This document shows, one piece after another, positions 16,372-23,718 of a stretch of 25,919 bases of DNA. The stretch comes from a virus. Numbering within the stretch: the first letter of the stretch is position 1; each line of letters opens with the position of its first letter. The notes beneath the pieces were generated by a model. It did no database searches and was not told the origin of the DNA. It worked only from the letters and a program-made list of their open reading frames with translations. The DNA is taken from positions 1 through 25,919 of the IMG/VR virus record IMGVR_UViG_3300025141_000649; one strand, given 5' to 3'. The translations under genes were made by a program, and so were the position numbers.

Positions 16372-17961
16372 ATGTCATATACACTATCTAAAAAAGAGAT
16401 AGTAGCCGAAATTTTAAAATGTGGAAAAGATCCCGTTTATTTTATCGATAACTACGCTAGAATCTCTCACCCTATCGACGGATTAATCCCCTTCAAGACA
16501 TACCCTTATCAGGCTGACCTACTCCAAGACTTCAATGACTATCGATTCAATGTAATCCTCAAAGCTAGACAATTAGGGATTTCAACAATTGCGGCCGGTT
16601 ATATTGTTTGGCTGATGTTATTTCATCGAGACAAGAATATTCTTGTAATGGCAACAAAGTTTAAAACTGCCTCTAACTTGGTGAAGAAAGTTAAGGCAAT
16701 CATGAAAAACTTGCCAGAATGGATCATTATATCAGAAATATCAATTGACAATAGATCGTCTTTTGAATTAACAAACGGATCACAAATACAAGCCGCTTCG
16801 ACTTCTGGTGATGCAGGCCGCTCCGAAGCACTTTCTCTTTTGGTGATAGACGAGGCCGCCCATGTCGAGAACTTAAACGAGCTGTGGGCCGGATTATACC
16901 CCACAATTTCAACAGGCGGCCGAGTTATTGCTTTAAGCACCCCAAATGGTGTGGGTAACTGGTTCCACAAGACTTATGTCGCCGCAGTCGAAGGGTCAAA
17001 TGACTTTCATCCCATAAGTTTATCATGGGATGCACATCCAGATAGGGATGAAGAGTGGTTCAACAAAGAAACCCGAAACATGTCTCGTCGAGAAATCGCA
17101 CAGGAGCTGGAGTGTAACTTCAATACGTCTGGAGAGAGTGTAATTCATCCAGACGATATCGCCTGGATTGAGACAAATGTCTGCGATCCTAAATATCGAA
17201 CCAGTTTCGACAGAAATTTGTGGATATGGGAAGAATATGATGCATCTTGTTCTTATTTGTTGGTAGCCGATGTGGCCCGAGGAGATGGTGCAGACTATTC
17301 TGTGTTCCACATCATAAAATTGGAAACAATGGAGGTGGTCGCGGAATATCAAGGAAAGCCAAATCTTGATATGTATTCAAATATTCTGATGCAGGCAGGA
17401 AAAGAGTATGGTAACTGCCTCTTAGTGGTAGAAAACATTGGCATTGGAATATCGATATTGGAAAAACTTACAGACCTTCAATATCCCAACCTTTATTACT
17501 CCGTCAAGGGCACTCATGAATTTATGGAAAGTCACCAAGGAGAATCCAGCCCTTCAGCTGTGCCCGGCTTCACCACTTCATCCAAAACACGACCATTGAT
17601 TGTCGCAAAATTGGAAGAATTCATCAGAAACAAACTAATTAAAGTATATTCGGTTCGTTTTTCGAATGAATTGCGAACCTTTATTTGGCATAATGGCAAA
17701 CCCCAAGCAATGAGGGGATATAACGATGATTTGACAATGGCTCTGGCCATAGCATGTTGGGTGAGAGATACTGCCCTGACTGTCAATAGGCGAGAAGTGG
17801 AGTACAAAAAAGCATGTTTAAGTTCAATAATAAAAGTCGACACAAAAGTTAATACTACGATCCCAGGAATGAACGGCTATAACAGGAAAGAGGCCTTGGA
17901 TGAAAAAATGTTTAAAGCAAAAGAAGATTATACAAAATATTCATGGCTAATTAAAGGATAA
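16372..17961 (+). CDS. Terminase large subunit, gp17-type packaging ATPase-nuclease (529 aa)
   Basis: The motor that cuts concatemeric DNA and pumps it through the portal into the prohead. N-terminal ATPase: variant Walker A KARQLGIST (64-72), Walker B LLVIDEAA (D160, E161) and coupling motif ALSTPNG (187-193). C-terminal RNase H-fold nuclease: D300 in LLVADVARGDG, E354 in LVVENIGIG and D452/D453 in YNDDLTMAL, matching the three acidic positions of T4 gp17. It is somewhat shorter than T4 gp17 (610 aa) but complete. ATG at 16372 with AGGAA just upstream. Portal follows after three bases, without the tail sheath and tube genes that separate the two in T4. Confidence 0.95.
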   Translation: MSYTLSKKEIVAEILKCGKDPVYFIDNYARISHPIDGLIPFKTYPYQADLLQDFNDYRFNVILKARQLGISTIAAGYIVWLMLFHRDKNILVMATKFKTASNLVKKVKAIMKNLPEWIIISEISIDNRSSFELTNGSQIQAASTSGDAGRSEALSLLVIDEAAHVENLNELWAGLYPTISTGGRVIALSTPNGVGNWFHKTYVAAVEGSNDFHPISLSWDAHPDRDEEWFNKETRNMSRREIAQELECNFNTSGESVIHPDDIAWIETNVCDPKYRTSFDRNLWIWEEYDASCSYLLVADVARGDGADYSVFHIIKLETMEVVAEYQGKPNLDMYSNILMQAGKEYGNCLLVVENIGIGISILEKLTDLQYPNLYYSVKGTHEFMESHQGESSPSAVPGFTTSSKTRPLIVAKLEEFIRNKLIKVYSVRFSNELRTFIWHNGKPQAMRGYNDDLTMALAIACWVRDTALTVNRREVEYKKACLSSIIKVDTKVNTTIPGMNGYNRKEALDEKMFKAKEDYTKYSWLIKG

Positions 17962-17964
17962 AAA

Positions 17965-19950
17965 ATGGCAGATCAAAAAAACAACCCCAACAACCCCCAA
18001 TCAGAATTATTTAGGCGATTAACCCGCCTTTTCTCTGGGCCAATTGTCAATTGGAGAACCCAGATGAACCGCAAGATCCGGAGAACCGCTCTGGATAAAT
18101 ATGCGACTCAATTTACATCTGCTTCAGGGCAACAATTTAAAAAGGCAGAATATTCTCCCTTTGATGTCATGCACTCTAAAATCATGGCTCAACAAAATCG
18201 AAATGAGAGGTATGTTGATTACGAGCAAATGGAATATATGCCCGAAATCGCATCGTCTCTAGACATATACGCCGATGAAATGACAACACACTCAGCACTA
18301 TCTCCAATGATGCACATTGAATGCCCGAATGAGGAAATTAGGGCTGTCCTATCTTCTCTTTATGAGAATGTTTTAAATTTGGACCATAATCTCTTCGGCT
18401 GGTGCCGTTCTATGTGCAAGTTTGGAGACTTTATTCTATATTTGGACATTGATGACCGAATTGGGGTCAAAAATGTGATTCCAATTCCGCTGCGAGAAGT
18501 CGAACGACTGGAGGGCGAGGATCCTACAAATCCAAACTATGTTCAATATCAGTGGAACTCTGCAGCTATGACATTTGAAAATTGGCAAGTGGCCCATTTT
18601 AGAATTTTGGGAAATGATAAATACACACCATATGGGACATCTGTCCTAGATGCCGGCCGCCGTATCTGGAGGCAACTTGTCCTAATGGAAGATGCCATGA
18701 TGGCCTACCGTATCGTGAGATCTTCTGAAAGACGTGTTTTTTACATCGATGTGGGAAACATTGCCCCACAAGATGTGGAGACCTTCGTCCAGAAAACCGT
18801 TACTTCTATGAAGAGAAACCAAGTCGTCGATGATCGCACTGGTAGAGTTGATTTAAGATACAATCCGCTCTCGGTTGAGGAGGATTATTTCATCCCGGTC
18901 CGTGGCGGCGAGTCATCCAAAATTGAAACGTTGCCAGGTGGAAATTTCACAGGCGACATCGACGATGTTAAATATCTTAGAGACAAAATGTTTGCGGCCT
19001 TAAAGATACCAGTAGCATATCTCTCCAGTGGTGAGGAGGCAGCAGAAGATAAGACAACTTTGGCACAGAAAGATGTTCGGTTTGCCCGAACTATTCAGCG
19101 CCTCCAGAGGTCAGTGGTCACGGAGTTGGAAAAAATCGGAATTATCCACTTGTACACTCTCGGTTTCCGAGGAGATGATTTGGTTAGTTTTAGGTTAAAG
19201 CTTAACAATCCATCGAAGATCGCCGAATTACAAGAGCTGGAGCACTGGAAACAGAAGTTCGATATTGCCGGCGGAGCGACAGAAAATTTCTTCTCTCGCC
19301 GATGGATCGCACAAAACATTTTCAGCCTATCCGAAGAGGAATTCATCAGAAATCAGAGAGAGATGTTCCACGATAGGAAATATGAGGCAGAATTAAATGC
19401 CGCTGCAGAGATTGCAGGCGAACAGGCCGCAGGTGAGTTCGGAGGCACGGCAGACGGAGGACTGGACCTCGACGGCGAAGGAGGATCCCTAGACTTGCCA
19501 CCCTCCGACGAAGAAGGTGGGCTGGACTTAGACATGGATTTGGATTCAGACAAAGAACCGGACGAAAAACCTCTACTGGCAGCCCCGGCCCGCCGAAGAG
19601 ATGATGCTGGGCCACATAGAGATTCGAGGGGGAGAAAAACAACTACGACCCCAAAATCTAATGGTCGCTATACACCAAAGAAGAATGGCAGAGGCGGAGA
19701 TGGAAGGACGGGTCTCTCCCAGCACCTTTCATCGCTCATTGGAAACCCATCGGGCAGAGAGGTGACACCTGGCGCGATTGACTTAAAAAGTCTATCTCGT
19801 GGCATCACAGCAGAGTCTAAGCATACCAATTATCGCCGACAAGAGAGTGATATTTTTGAGACAAGCATGGAAGTCAAGAAACTGATTTCCGAATTAGAAA
19901 AAACGGAGAACAAAGCTAATGAAGATGAAACACAACAAGAAGCGCAATAG
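17965..19950 (+). CDS. Portal protein, gp20-type, with long acidic-then-basic C-terminal tail (661 aa)
   Basis: Forms the dodecameric ring at one head vertex through which DNA enters, and the base for head assembly. Residues about 1-480 read as a T4 gp20-type portal, for example YMPEIASSLDIYADEM, IPVAYLSSGEEAAEDKTTL and an RNQREMFHDRKYE stretch. T4 gp20 is 524 aa; this protein is 661. The extra C-terminus has an acidic, repetitive part (about 490-540, repeated GGLDLD) followed by a basic Arg/Lys/Gly/Thr part (about 541-600) and a helical end. It is probably disordered. The last 32 bases overlap the next gene in another frame. AAAGGA precedes the ATG. Confidence 0.93.
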   Translation: MADQKNNPNNPQSELFRRLTRLFSGPIVNWRTQMNRKIRRTALDKYATQFTSASGQQFKKAEYSPFDVMHSKIMAQQNRNERYVDYEQMEYMPEIASSLDIYADEMTTHSALSPMMHIECPNEEIRAVLSSLYENVLNLDHNLFGWCRSMCKFGDFILYLDIDDRIGVKNVIPIPLREVERLEGEDPTNPNYVQYQWNSAAMTFENWQVAHFRILGNDKYTPYGTSVLDAGRRIWRQLVLMEDAMMAYRIVRSSERRVFYIDVGNIAPQDVETFVQKTVTSMKRNQVVDDRTGRVDLRYNPLSVEEDYFIPVRGGESSKIETLPGGNFTGDIDDVKYLRDKMFAALKIPVAYLSSGEEAAEDKTTLAQKDVRFARTIQRLQRSVVTELEKIGIIHLYTLGFRGDDLVSFRLKLNNPSKIAELQELEHWKQKFDIAGGATENFFSRRWIAQNIFSLSEEEFIRNQREMFHDRKYEAELNAAAEIAGEQAAGEFGGTADGGLDLDGEGGSLDLPPSDEEGGLDLDMDLDSDKEPDEKPLLAAPARRRDDAGPHRDSRGRKTTTTPKSNGRYTPKKNGRGGDGRTGLSQHLSSLIGNPSGREVTPGAIDLKSLSRGITAESKHTNYRRQESDIFETSMEVKKLISELEKTENKANEDETQQEAQ

Positions 19951-20746
19951 TGCTTTTATTTATGAGGTCACAATTCGTGAGTTGGCAAAAGCTATTCACG
20001 AAGGTGATGTAAAGAAGAAAAAAGCGATTATTAAGCTCATTAGAGAGGCATTTAATTCCAATACTCTATTGGGGAAAGATTTAGATCTTTACAAATCCAT
20101 TCTGGAGACAAGAGGGGTCGATAAATATACGGCTGAAAAAATCATGTTTCAATCGAGAGTACAAAAAGGCTCAATAGATCATAAGAGGCTTTTTGCAGAA
20201 CAGAGCGAATTAATAGAAACCCTTAACAGGGAGATTTCACCAGAAGTTTTTTCCAATTTTGTCCCAAATTATAAAGACTTGGCGACTATCTTTCAAATTT
20301 TTCATCCCAAGACAAAGACAAAGAATAGGGTGTTATTTGAGGGTTATATGATAGATAAGATGCTGCTTTCGGAAAAAGAAAGACAACCAGATATGAAGCC
20401 AATTGACAACTTGACATATAAAACATTTGTCAGCAAGTTTAACGAGAAATATTCAGAGGCCCTCCTGCAGGAACAAAAGAGTCTTCTCTCTAAATTCATC
20501 GGCTCATTTTCAGATAACAGCATAGAGTTGAAGATATATTTGAATGAAGAGATACCAAGATTGCTCCAATCGGTGCTCAAATCAAAAAAGATGTCAGAAA
20601 TTAAAGCTGATGAAGAGATGTCACTAAAAACTGATAAAGTAATTGACATTTTAAAAGAGACTACGGAAAGAAAGATTGACAAAGCACTAGTCTATGATAT
20701 TTTGAAAATCCAAAATCTCGTAAAGGAGATTGAGAGATGTCCATAA
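19919..20746 (+). CDS. Helical protein downstream of portal, unknown function (275 aa)
   Basis: Overlaps the portal gene by 32 bases. The start is ATG 19919 or, two codons later, ATG 19925; both are upstream of the portal stop. The protein is strongly helical and charged (Lys/Glu/Leu/Ile-rich) with a basic N-terminus (MKMKHNKKRN) and no membrane segment. In T4 the genes after portal are gp67 and gp68, prohead core proteins; those are shorter, but position and helical, charged character make a core or scaffold-associated role a fair guess. The family is not recognised. It overlaps the next gene by 10 bases, so the set is translationally coupled. Confidence 0.7.
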   Translation: MKMKHNKKRNSAFIYEVTIRELAKAIHEGDVKKKKAIIKLIREAFNSNTLLGKDLDLYKSILETRGVDKYTAEKIMFQSRVQKGSIDHKRLFAEQSELIETLNREISPEVFSNFVPNYKDLATIFQIFHPKTKTKNRVLFEGYMIDKMLLSEKERQPDMKPIDNLTYKTFVSKFNEKYSEALLQEQKSLLSKFIGSFSDNSIELKIYLNEEIPRLLQSVLKSKKMSEIKADEEMSLKTDKVIDILKETTERKIDKALVYDILKIQNLVKEIERCP

Positions 20747-21288
20747 GTCTAAAAATCCAAAATGGTGCAGAAGAACAGATTGTGACACTGGAACTAAAAG
20801 CGAGAAAAAGTCTCGATGGGAATATCATGATATTTGATCATGAGGAGATGGACATTGTTTTGATGCCTAATAAAGGTAAGATAGTAACATTTGCAAAAAA
20901 TGATTTTTCTGAAACTGTTTATAGTGCCCAAAACCGCCTTTTTGAGTTTTTGAAGAGAAAGGGGGTCATAGAATATGAGTCCATTCGAGGTGGGAGTGTC
21001 TACGGATCTTTAGAAGGCATTATTCCTGTCCCGCTCGATGAAAATCTGAATTCAATTGATTATGCCATATATGGAGTTTACAAATTTCTAAAAGAGGAAA
21101 GGCCATATTACGATTATATGGATCAATACGAAGAAATGTTAGATGATTATTTTACACAGCCAACCAGCGAAGACTCTACGGAACTCGGAGAGGTCCCACA
21201 AGCAACCGATAAGGGCTCTATAAAGCCGGGATATAATTATGCACCGTATTGGATGAGTTATATGTTAGAAAATAAGGAGAAAAAATGA
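20737..21288 (+). CDS. Small mixed alpha/beta protein of the head cluster, unknown function (183 aa)
   Basis: ATG at 20737 with AAGGAG about seven bases upstream, inside the last codons of the previous gene. The N-terminal half looks beta-rich (SLKIQNGAEEQIVTLEL, then GNIMIFDHEEMDIVLMP), followed by a helix and a Tyr/Asp/Glu-rich acidic stretch (YYDYMDQYEEMLDDYF, about 128-143). The C-terminus is Tyr-rich (PGYNYAPYWMSYML). No catalytic motif or membrane segment. It ends in an ATGA overlap with the next gene. It lies between portal and prohead protease, so a prohead assembly role is likely but unproven. Confidence 0.7.
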   Translation: MSISLKIQNGAEEQIVTLELKARKSLDGNIMIFDHEEMDIVLMPNKGKIVTFAKNDFSETVYSAQNRLFEFLKRKGVIEYESIRGGSVYGSLEGIIPVPLDENLNSIDYAIYGVYKFLKEERPYYDYMDQYEEMLDDYFTQPTSEDSTELGEVPQATDKGSIKPGYNYAPYWMSYMLENKEKK

Positions 21289-21641
21289 AACTCACATCAA
21301 AACAATTGCGAAAAATTATCAAAGAAGAGTTAAAAAACGTCCTGTCAGAAACTAAAATGATTGGCGGAATGAACTGGGAGATGGGCATCGACTCATCACC
21401 CGTGACCAACGATACGAGCGGAGATCACGCGGAAAAGCCCATCACGGGTTCTTCCGCGCGCCACACACAGCAGTTAGCTCAGTTAGAAAAATTGGCAGCA
21501 GATCAGCACATGGACTGGGCCCTAGACGACGCAAGCGGCATGGATGATGTTCTTGACGTTAAAAAACAGTTTCAAAATGGCAAAGCCACTATTAAAGATC
21601 TCATCAATGTACTTAGTAATTACGGCTACAACCATCAGTAG
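21285..21641 (+). CDS. Small head-cluster protein with possible cleavable capsid-targeting N-terminus (118 aa)
   Basis: ATGA overlap with the previous gene; AAGGAGAA gives a strong Shine-Dalgarno. The first 22 residues (KLTSKQLRKIIKEELKNVL then S-E) form a basic amphipathic helix ending in L-S-E22, which fits the (L/I)-x-E cleavage consensus known for T4 gp21. The rest is polar and loose, with an Asp-rich segment and a helix near the C-terminus. T4 internal head proteins have this plan: a short targeting helix removed by the prohead protease. The 22633 protein opens in a similar way. The targeting role is inference. Codons about 48-58 hold an unusually stable RNA hairpin. Confidence 0.65.
   Translation: MKLTSKQLRKIIKEELKNVLSETKMIGGMNWEMGIDSSPVTNDTSGDHAEKPITGSSARHTQQLAQLEKLAADQHMDWALDDASGMDDVLDVKKQFQNGKATIKDLINVLSNYGYNHQ
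21428..21458 (+). other. Very stable RNA hairpin within the 118-residue gene
   Basis: CGCGGAA (21428-21434) pairs with TTCCGCG (21452-21458). After one A-C mismatch, AGCCC (21436-21440) pairs with GGGTT (21446-21450) around the loop ATCAC. That is 12 pairs, eight of them G-C, in an AT-rich genome, and the most stable local hairpin I noticed. No U tract follows, so it is not an intrinsic terminator. Possible roles are RNA processing or translational pausing. Confidence 0.5.
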
Positions 21642-21650
21642 GTTAACCAG

Positions 21651-21950
21651 ATGTCCCTCTTATATTTTATTTTAGCGTCATACGGGATGACTCAGCTCCT
21701 TTGTTATGGAAGGATCTTTAACCGAATAAGGCCAAAAGGCTATTTTTGGTCTTGTCCGATGTGCATCGGCTTCTGGGTGGGTGTGTTTTTATGTGGTATT
21801 AACCCTCTGACAGAACTATTTATATTTGAACTTTCGTTTGTGAATCTATTTATTTGCGGATGTATAAGTTCTGGAACATCATATATATTAAATATGATTT
21901 TTGCCGATTCGGGCTTAAAGCTTGATGTAGGGAGGGGCCGACATGTTTAG
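21651..21950 (+). CDS. DUF1360-family small membrane protein (99 aa)
   Basis: ATG at 21651, ten bases after the previous stop. The protein has about three hydrophobic segments (residues about 2-18, 38-56 and 60-82) and a central CPMCIGFWVG (35-44), the Cys-x2-Cys then Phe-Trp signature of the DUF1360 membrane proteins found in phages and bacteria. Function of that family is not known. Its gene lies between head genes, with the 17-codon ORF overlapping its end. The coding sequence also holds a copy of the candidate late promoter (21814) and two adjacent hairpins (21728-21753 and 21756-21769). Confidence 0.75.
   Translation: MSLLYFILASYGMTQLLCYGRIFNRIRPKGYFWSCPMCIGFWVGVFLCGINPLTELFIFELSFVNLFICGCISSGTSYILNMIFADSGLKLDVGRGRHV
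21814..21836 (+). promoter_or_regulatory. Candidate internal late promoter, copy 3 of AACTATTTAT
   Basis: AACTATTTAT (21814-21823) is followed by ATTTGAACTTTCG. The whole stretch matches the 6612 copy except for one substitution and one missing base. It lies inside the DUF1360 gene, about 190 bases before the prohead protease ATG. A weaker CTATTTATTTG is at 21847. The long match makes chance less likely, but the coding position lowers certainty. It could start a shorter transcript for protease, bS21 and downstream genes. Confidence 0.35.
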
Positions 21951-21996
21951 AAGATGGATGCTTAGAGGTGTCAGACGTTGTAAAAACGGCTGTTGA
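21943..21996 (+). CDS. Possible 17-codon basic peptide gene with a strong ribosome binding site
   Basis: ATG at 21943 is preceded by GGAGGGG (21931-21937) at good spacing, one of the strongest Shine-Dalgarno matches in the window, and the frame closes at TGA 21994-21996. The predicted peptide, MFRRWMLRGVRRCKNGC, is very basic with two Cys. It overlaps the DUF1360 stop by eight bases and ends 19 bases before the protease ATG at 22016, filling an otherwise unexplained gap. It could be a real micro-protein or a leader coupling translation into the protease gene. No family recognised. Confidence 0.4.
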   Translation: MFRRWMLRGVRRCKNGC

Positions 21997-22015
21997 CTAT
22001 TTTAGAGGAAGAAAA

Positions 22016-22636
22016 ATGAGTAAAGTTTTATTAAGAGAATATTATGCCCTATGTGAGGGAGGCGTATGCCAAGATCTCCTCACAGAAGCAGAAAAGATAG
22101 ATGTACAAAAAAATGGTGCCATGTATCTCACTGGACTTATGCAGTGTGCTGCCAAGCCAAACGGCAATGGGAGAGTTTATCCTGAAAGTGTCTTACAGAG
22201 AGAAGTGGAGACCTATAAGAAACTCGTTAAAGAAAATCGTGCATTAGGAGAGTTGGATCATCCGGATGATTCTGTCATTAATTTAAAAAATGCTTCCCAC
22301 ATCGTCACCAATATCTGGATGGAGGGAAATGATGTCAAAGGTACCGTTAAAGTGCTTAACACTCCGTCAGGAAAAATCTTACGCTCTCTTGTTGAGGGCG
22401 GCTGCCAGCTTGGAATTTCCTCTCGCGGCCTTGGGTCCGTGAGAGATATGCCTAACGGCTGTGTAACTGTTGACGACGATTTCCAACTTATATGCTTCGA
22501 CTTTGTTTCAGAGCCATCAACTCCAAATGCTTTTATGAGCTTACAGGAGGGCAAGAAATATGACGAGCCGAATATTTTTACCAAAGCTGATAGAATTAAC
22601 AGAGCACTCAATGATGTATTAGGTGATAAAAGATGA
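22016..22636 (+). CDS. Prohead core protease, T4 gp21-type (206 aa)
   Basis: A serine protease of the phage/herpesvirus assemblin type that works inside the prohead, cutting scaffold, internal proteins and the capsid protein after (L/I)-x-E. The core motifs are clear: H82 in GELDHPDDS, S135/S136 in GISSRGLGS, and the conserved FDFVSEPSTP. I choose ATG 22016, which has AGAGGAAG upstream and gives the usual short N-terminus (SKVLLREYYALCEG). A GTG at 21968 would add 16 residues of poor fit that overlap the 17-codon ORF. Length is close to T4 gp21 (212 aa). The stop overlaps the next start (ATGA). Confidence 0.93.
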   Translation: MSKVLLREYYALCEGGVCQDLLTEAEKIDVQKNGAMYLTGLMQCAAKPNGNGRVYPESVLQREVETYKKLVKENRALGELDHPDDSVINLKNASHIVTNIWMEGNDVKGTVKVLNTPSGKILRSLVEGGCQLGISSRGLGSVRDMPNGCVTVDDDFQLICFDFVSEPSTPNAFMSLQEGKKYDEPNIFTKADRINRALNDVLGDKR

Positions 22637-23034
22637 AAAAACAAGAACTTAAGAATATTCTGAAGCCACTTATTAAAGAGTGTATTCGGGAGTCTATTTT
22701 CGAAGAAGGTATGCTATCTGGATTGATCAAAGAGGTTGTACAGGGTCTCGACACCCGTCAGGTTGTCGTAGAAGCCGAAACAGCTGACTTTTCCAGAAAT
22801 CATTCTGTGGAATTGCAAGAATCTGCAAAAAAGGATTTGCAAAATCGCCGCAGCAAACTAGAACAGAGCATGGGTGACAACTTTAAGGGTATTTTTGAAA
22901 ATGTGAAGCCGACTTCGGCACCTGCCCCATCTGGGGGCAACAGTCCGCTATCCACATATGCACCGAACGATGCTGGAGTGGATATCAGCGGCATTTTGTC
23001 CATTGGTGGCTCCAATTGGAAAAACATGATTTAA
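22633..23034 (+). CDS. Small head-cluster protein, candidate internal head protein (133 aa)
   Basis: Coupled to the protease gene by ATGA. The N-terminus (KKQELKNILKPLIKECIRE) is a basic amphipathic helix, similar in style to the 21285 protein. It is followed by I-R-E20 and I-F-E24, both fitting the gp21-type cleavage rule. The middle is helical and charged; the C-terminal third is Pro/Ser/Gly-rich and likely loose, ending in a Gly/Ser/Trp segment. Gene order right after the protease supports a prohead core or packaged internal protein. The family is familiar to me from marine phage head clusters only in a general way, and no function is known to me. Confidence 0.65.
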   Translation: MKKQELKNILKPLIKECIRESIFEEGMLSGLIKEVVQGLDTRQVVVEAETADFSRNHSVELQESAKKDLQNRRSKLEQSMGDNFKGIFENVKPTSAPAPSGGNSPLSTYAPNDAGVDISGILSIGGSNWKNMI

Positions 23035-23047
23035 AAAAGGGGTTATT

Positions 23048-23269
23048 ATGGCTAAAAGACCAGTGAATGTATCAACAAGGCCAAGAGGTCGAAACGATAC
23101 ACAGGAAAGAATGATCAGACGTTTTATCAGAAAATGCAAAAAAGAAAAGATTGTTGAAAAAGTTCGGGAAAACTCATATTATGAGAAGCCCTCGGTCGTC
23201 AGAAGGAAAGCCGCCAAAAGAAGAAGAAGAGTTTTAGACAAATTGCGAGAAAAAGAAAGAAATTCATAA
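23048..23269 (+). CDS. rpsU: Ribosomal protein bS21 homolog (73 aa)
   Basis: A small, very basic protein matching bS21 along most of its length: IRRFIRKCKKEKIVEKVREN corresponds to the RRFKRxxEKAGVLxExR region. SYYEKPSVVRRK corresponds to the diagnostic (F/Y)YEKPT/S-x-x-R-K motif, and a Lys/Arg-rich C-terminal helix follows. Normal length is about 70 aa. bS21 sits on the 30S platform near the anti-Shine-Dalgarno end of 16S rRNA and acts in initiation. Phage-encoded bS21 is known from marine phages. AAGGGG precedes the ATG at 23048. It lies just upstream of the scaffold and capsid genes, so it is probably made late and may replace or supplement host bS21. Confidence 0.88.
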   Translation: MAKRPVNVSTRPRGRNDTQERMIRRFIRKCKKEKIVEKVRENSYYEKPSVVRRKAAKRRRRVLDKLREKERNS

Positions 23270-23275
23270 AATAAA

Positions 23276-23286
23276 AACTAATTATA
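23276..23286 (+). promoter_or_regulatory. Weak variant of the late-promoter motif
   Basis: AACTAATTATA differs from the AACTATTTATA seen at 14419 by one base. It lies in the 37-base gap between the bS21 gene and the ATG at 23307. The extended WTTTGA part is missing. It is listed only because of its position at an intergenic boundary. Confidence 0.2.
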
Positions 23287-23306
23287 AGATGGAATAGGAA
23301 CAAAGA

Positions 23307-23705
23307 ATGTCAATTTATCAATATAAGGCCGGATTACAGAACGCCGCATCATATCAATCATCGGGATCCCCATTTGTAACGGGCTCATCACCTCTCATTG
23401 GAGTGCAAAGAATAGATTTCCCGAATGTGACAAAAAGAATTCAGGTTTGGAATTTGGATGCTGGCGAGGCCGCAGCCCACAATATTTATGTCTACTTCCA
23501 CGAAGGCGCACCACTTGATAACAAAATTGCCGTAACGGCAGCCAAGGACACCGGCCCCGCCCACATCGACATCGATGTTAAATGCACACACTGCTTCATC
23601 TCCTCGTCGCATGCGGCCGGCTGTGATTTCAGACTTTATGCCTCTTTAACCGGGATCGAGCCAAAACAGATGTTTGAATTAACTGGATCCGGAATCACAG
23701 AATAG
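23307..23705 (+). CDS. Small beta-rich virion protein near capsid genes (132 aa)
   Basis: ATG at 23307 behind ATAGGAAC. Opens with SIYQYKAGLQNAASYQSSGS and continues with a Ser/Thr/Ala/Gly-rich beta pattern (IQVWNLDAGEAAAHNIYVYF, then HIDIDVKCTHCFISS) to a conserved-looking end (MFELTGSGITE). This recalls a family often found beside scaffold and capsid genes in marine phages, but I know no confirmed function for it. A single beta-sandwich domain of this size would suit a head decoration or other surface protein. No signal peptide and no membrane segment. The stop is followed by the 93-base intergenic region that holds the scaffold promoter. Confidence 0.7.
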   Translation: MSIYQYKAGLQNAASYQSSGSPFVTGSSPLIGVQRIDFPNVTKRIQVWNLDAGEAAAHNIYVYFHEGAPLDNKIAVTAAKDTGPAHIDIDVKCTHCFISSSHAAGCDFRLYASLTGIEPKQMFELTGSGITE

Positions 23706-23718
23706 TATTAACCAATAA

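Noticed and set aside
20411-20440. TTGACA -35 box in the same 14-base context (CTTGACATATAAAA) as the early promoter
   Set aside because: Nothing like TATAAT lies 16-18 bases downstream, and the site is inside a coding region.
21470-21500. tRNA-like D-arm string (TTAGCTCAGTTAG)
   Set aside because: No acceptor stem, anticodon arm or TTCGA T-loop follows in register. The string is a codon repeat encoding QLAQLEK.
21968-22636. GTG start for the prohead protease
   Set aside because: ATG 22016 has the better ribosome binding site and gives the usual gp21-type N-terminus; the 16 added residues overlap the 17-codon ORF.
22258-22644. 128-codon antisense ORF over the prohead protease
   Set aside because: It is opposite the catalytic region of a clear gp21-type gene; no independent coding sign.
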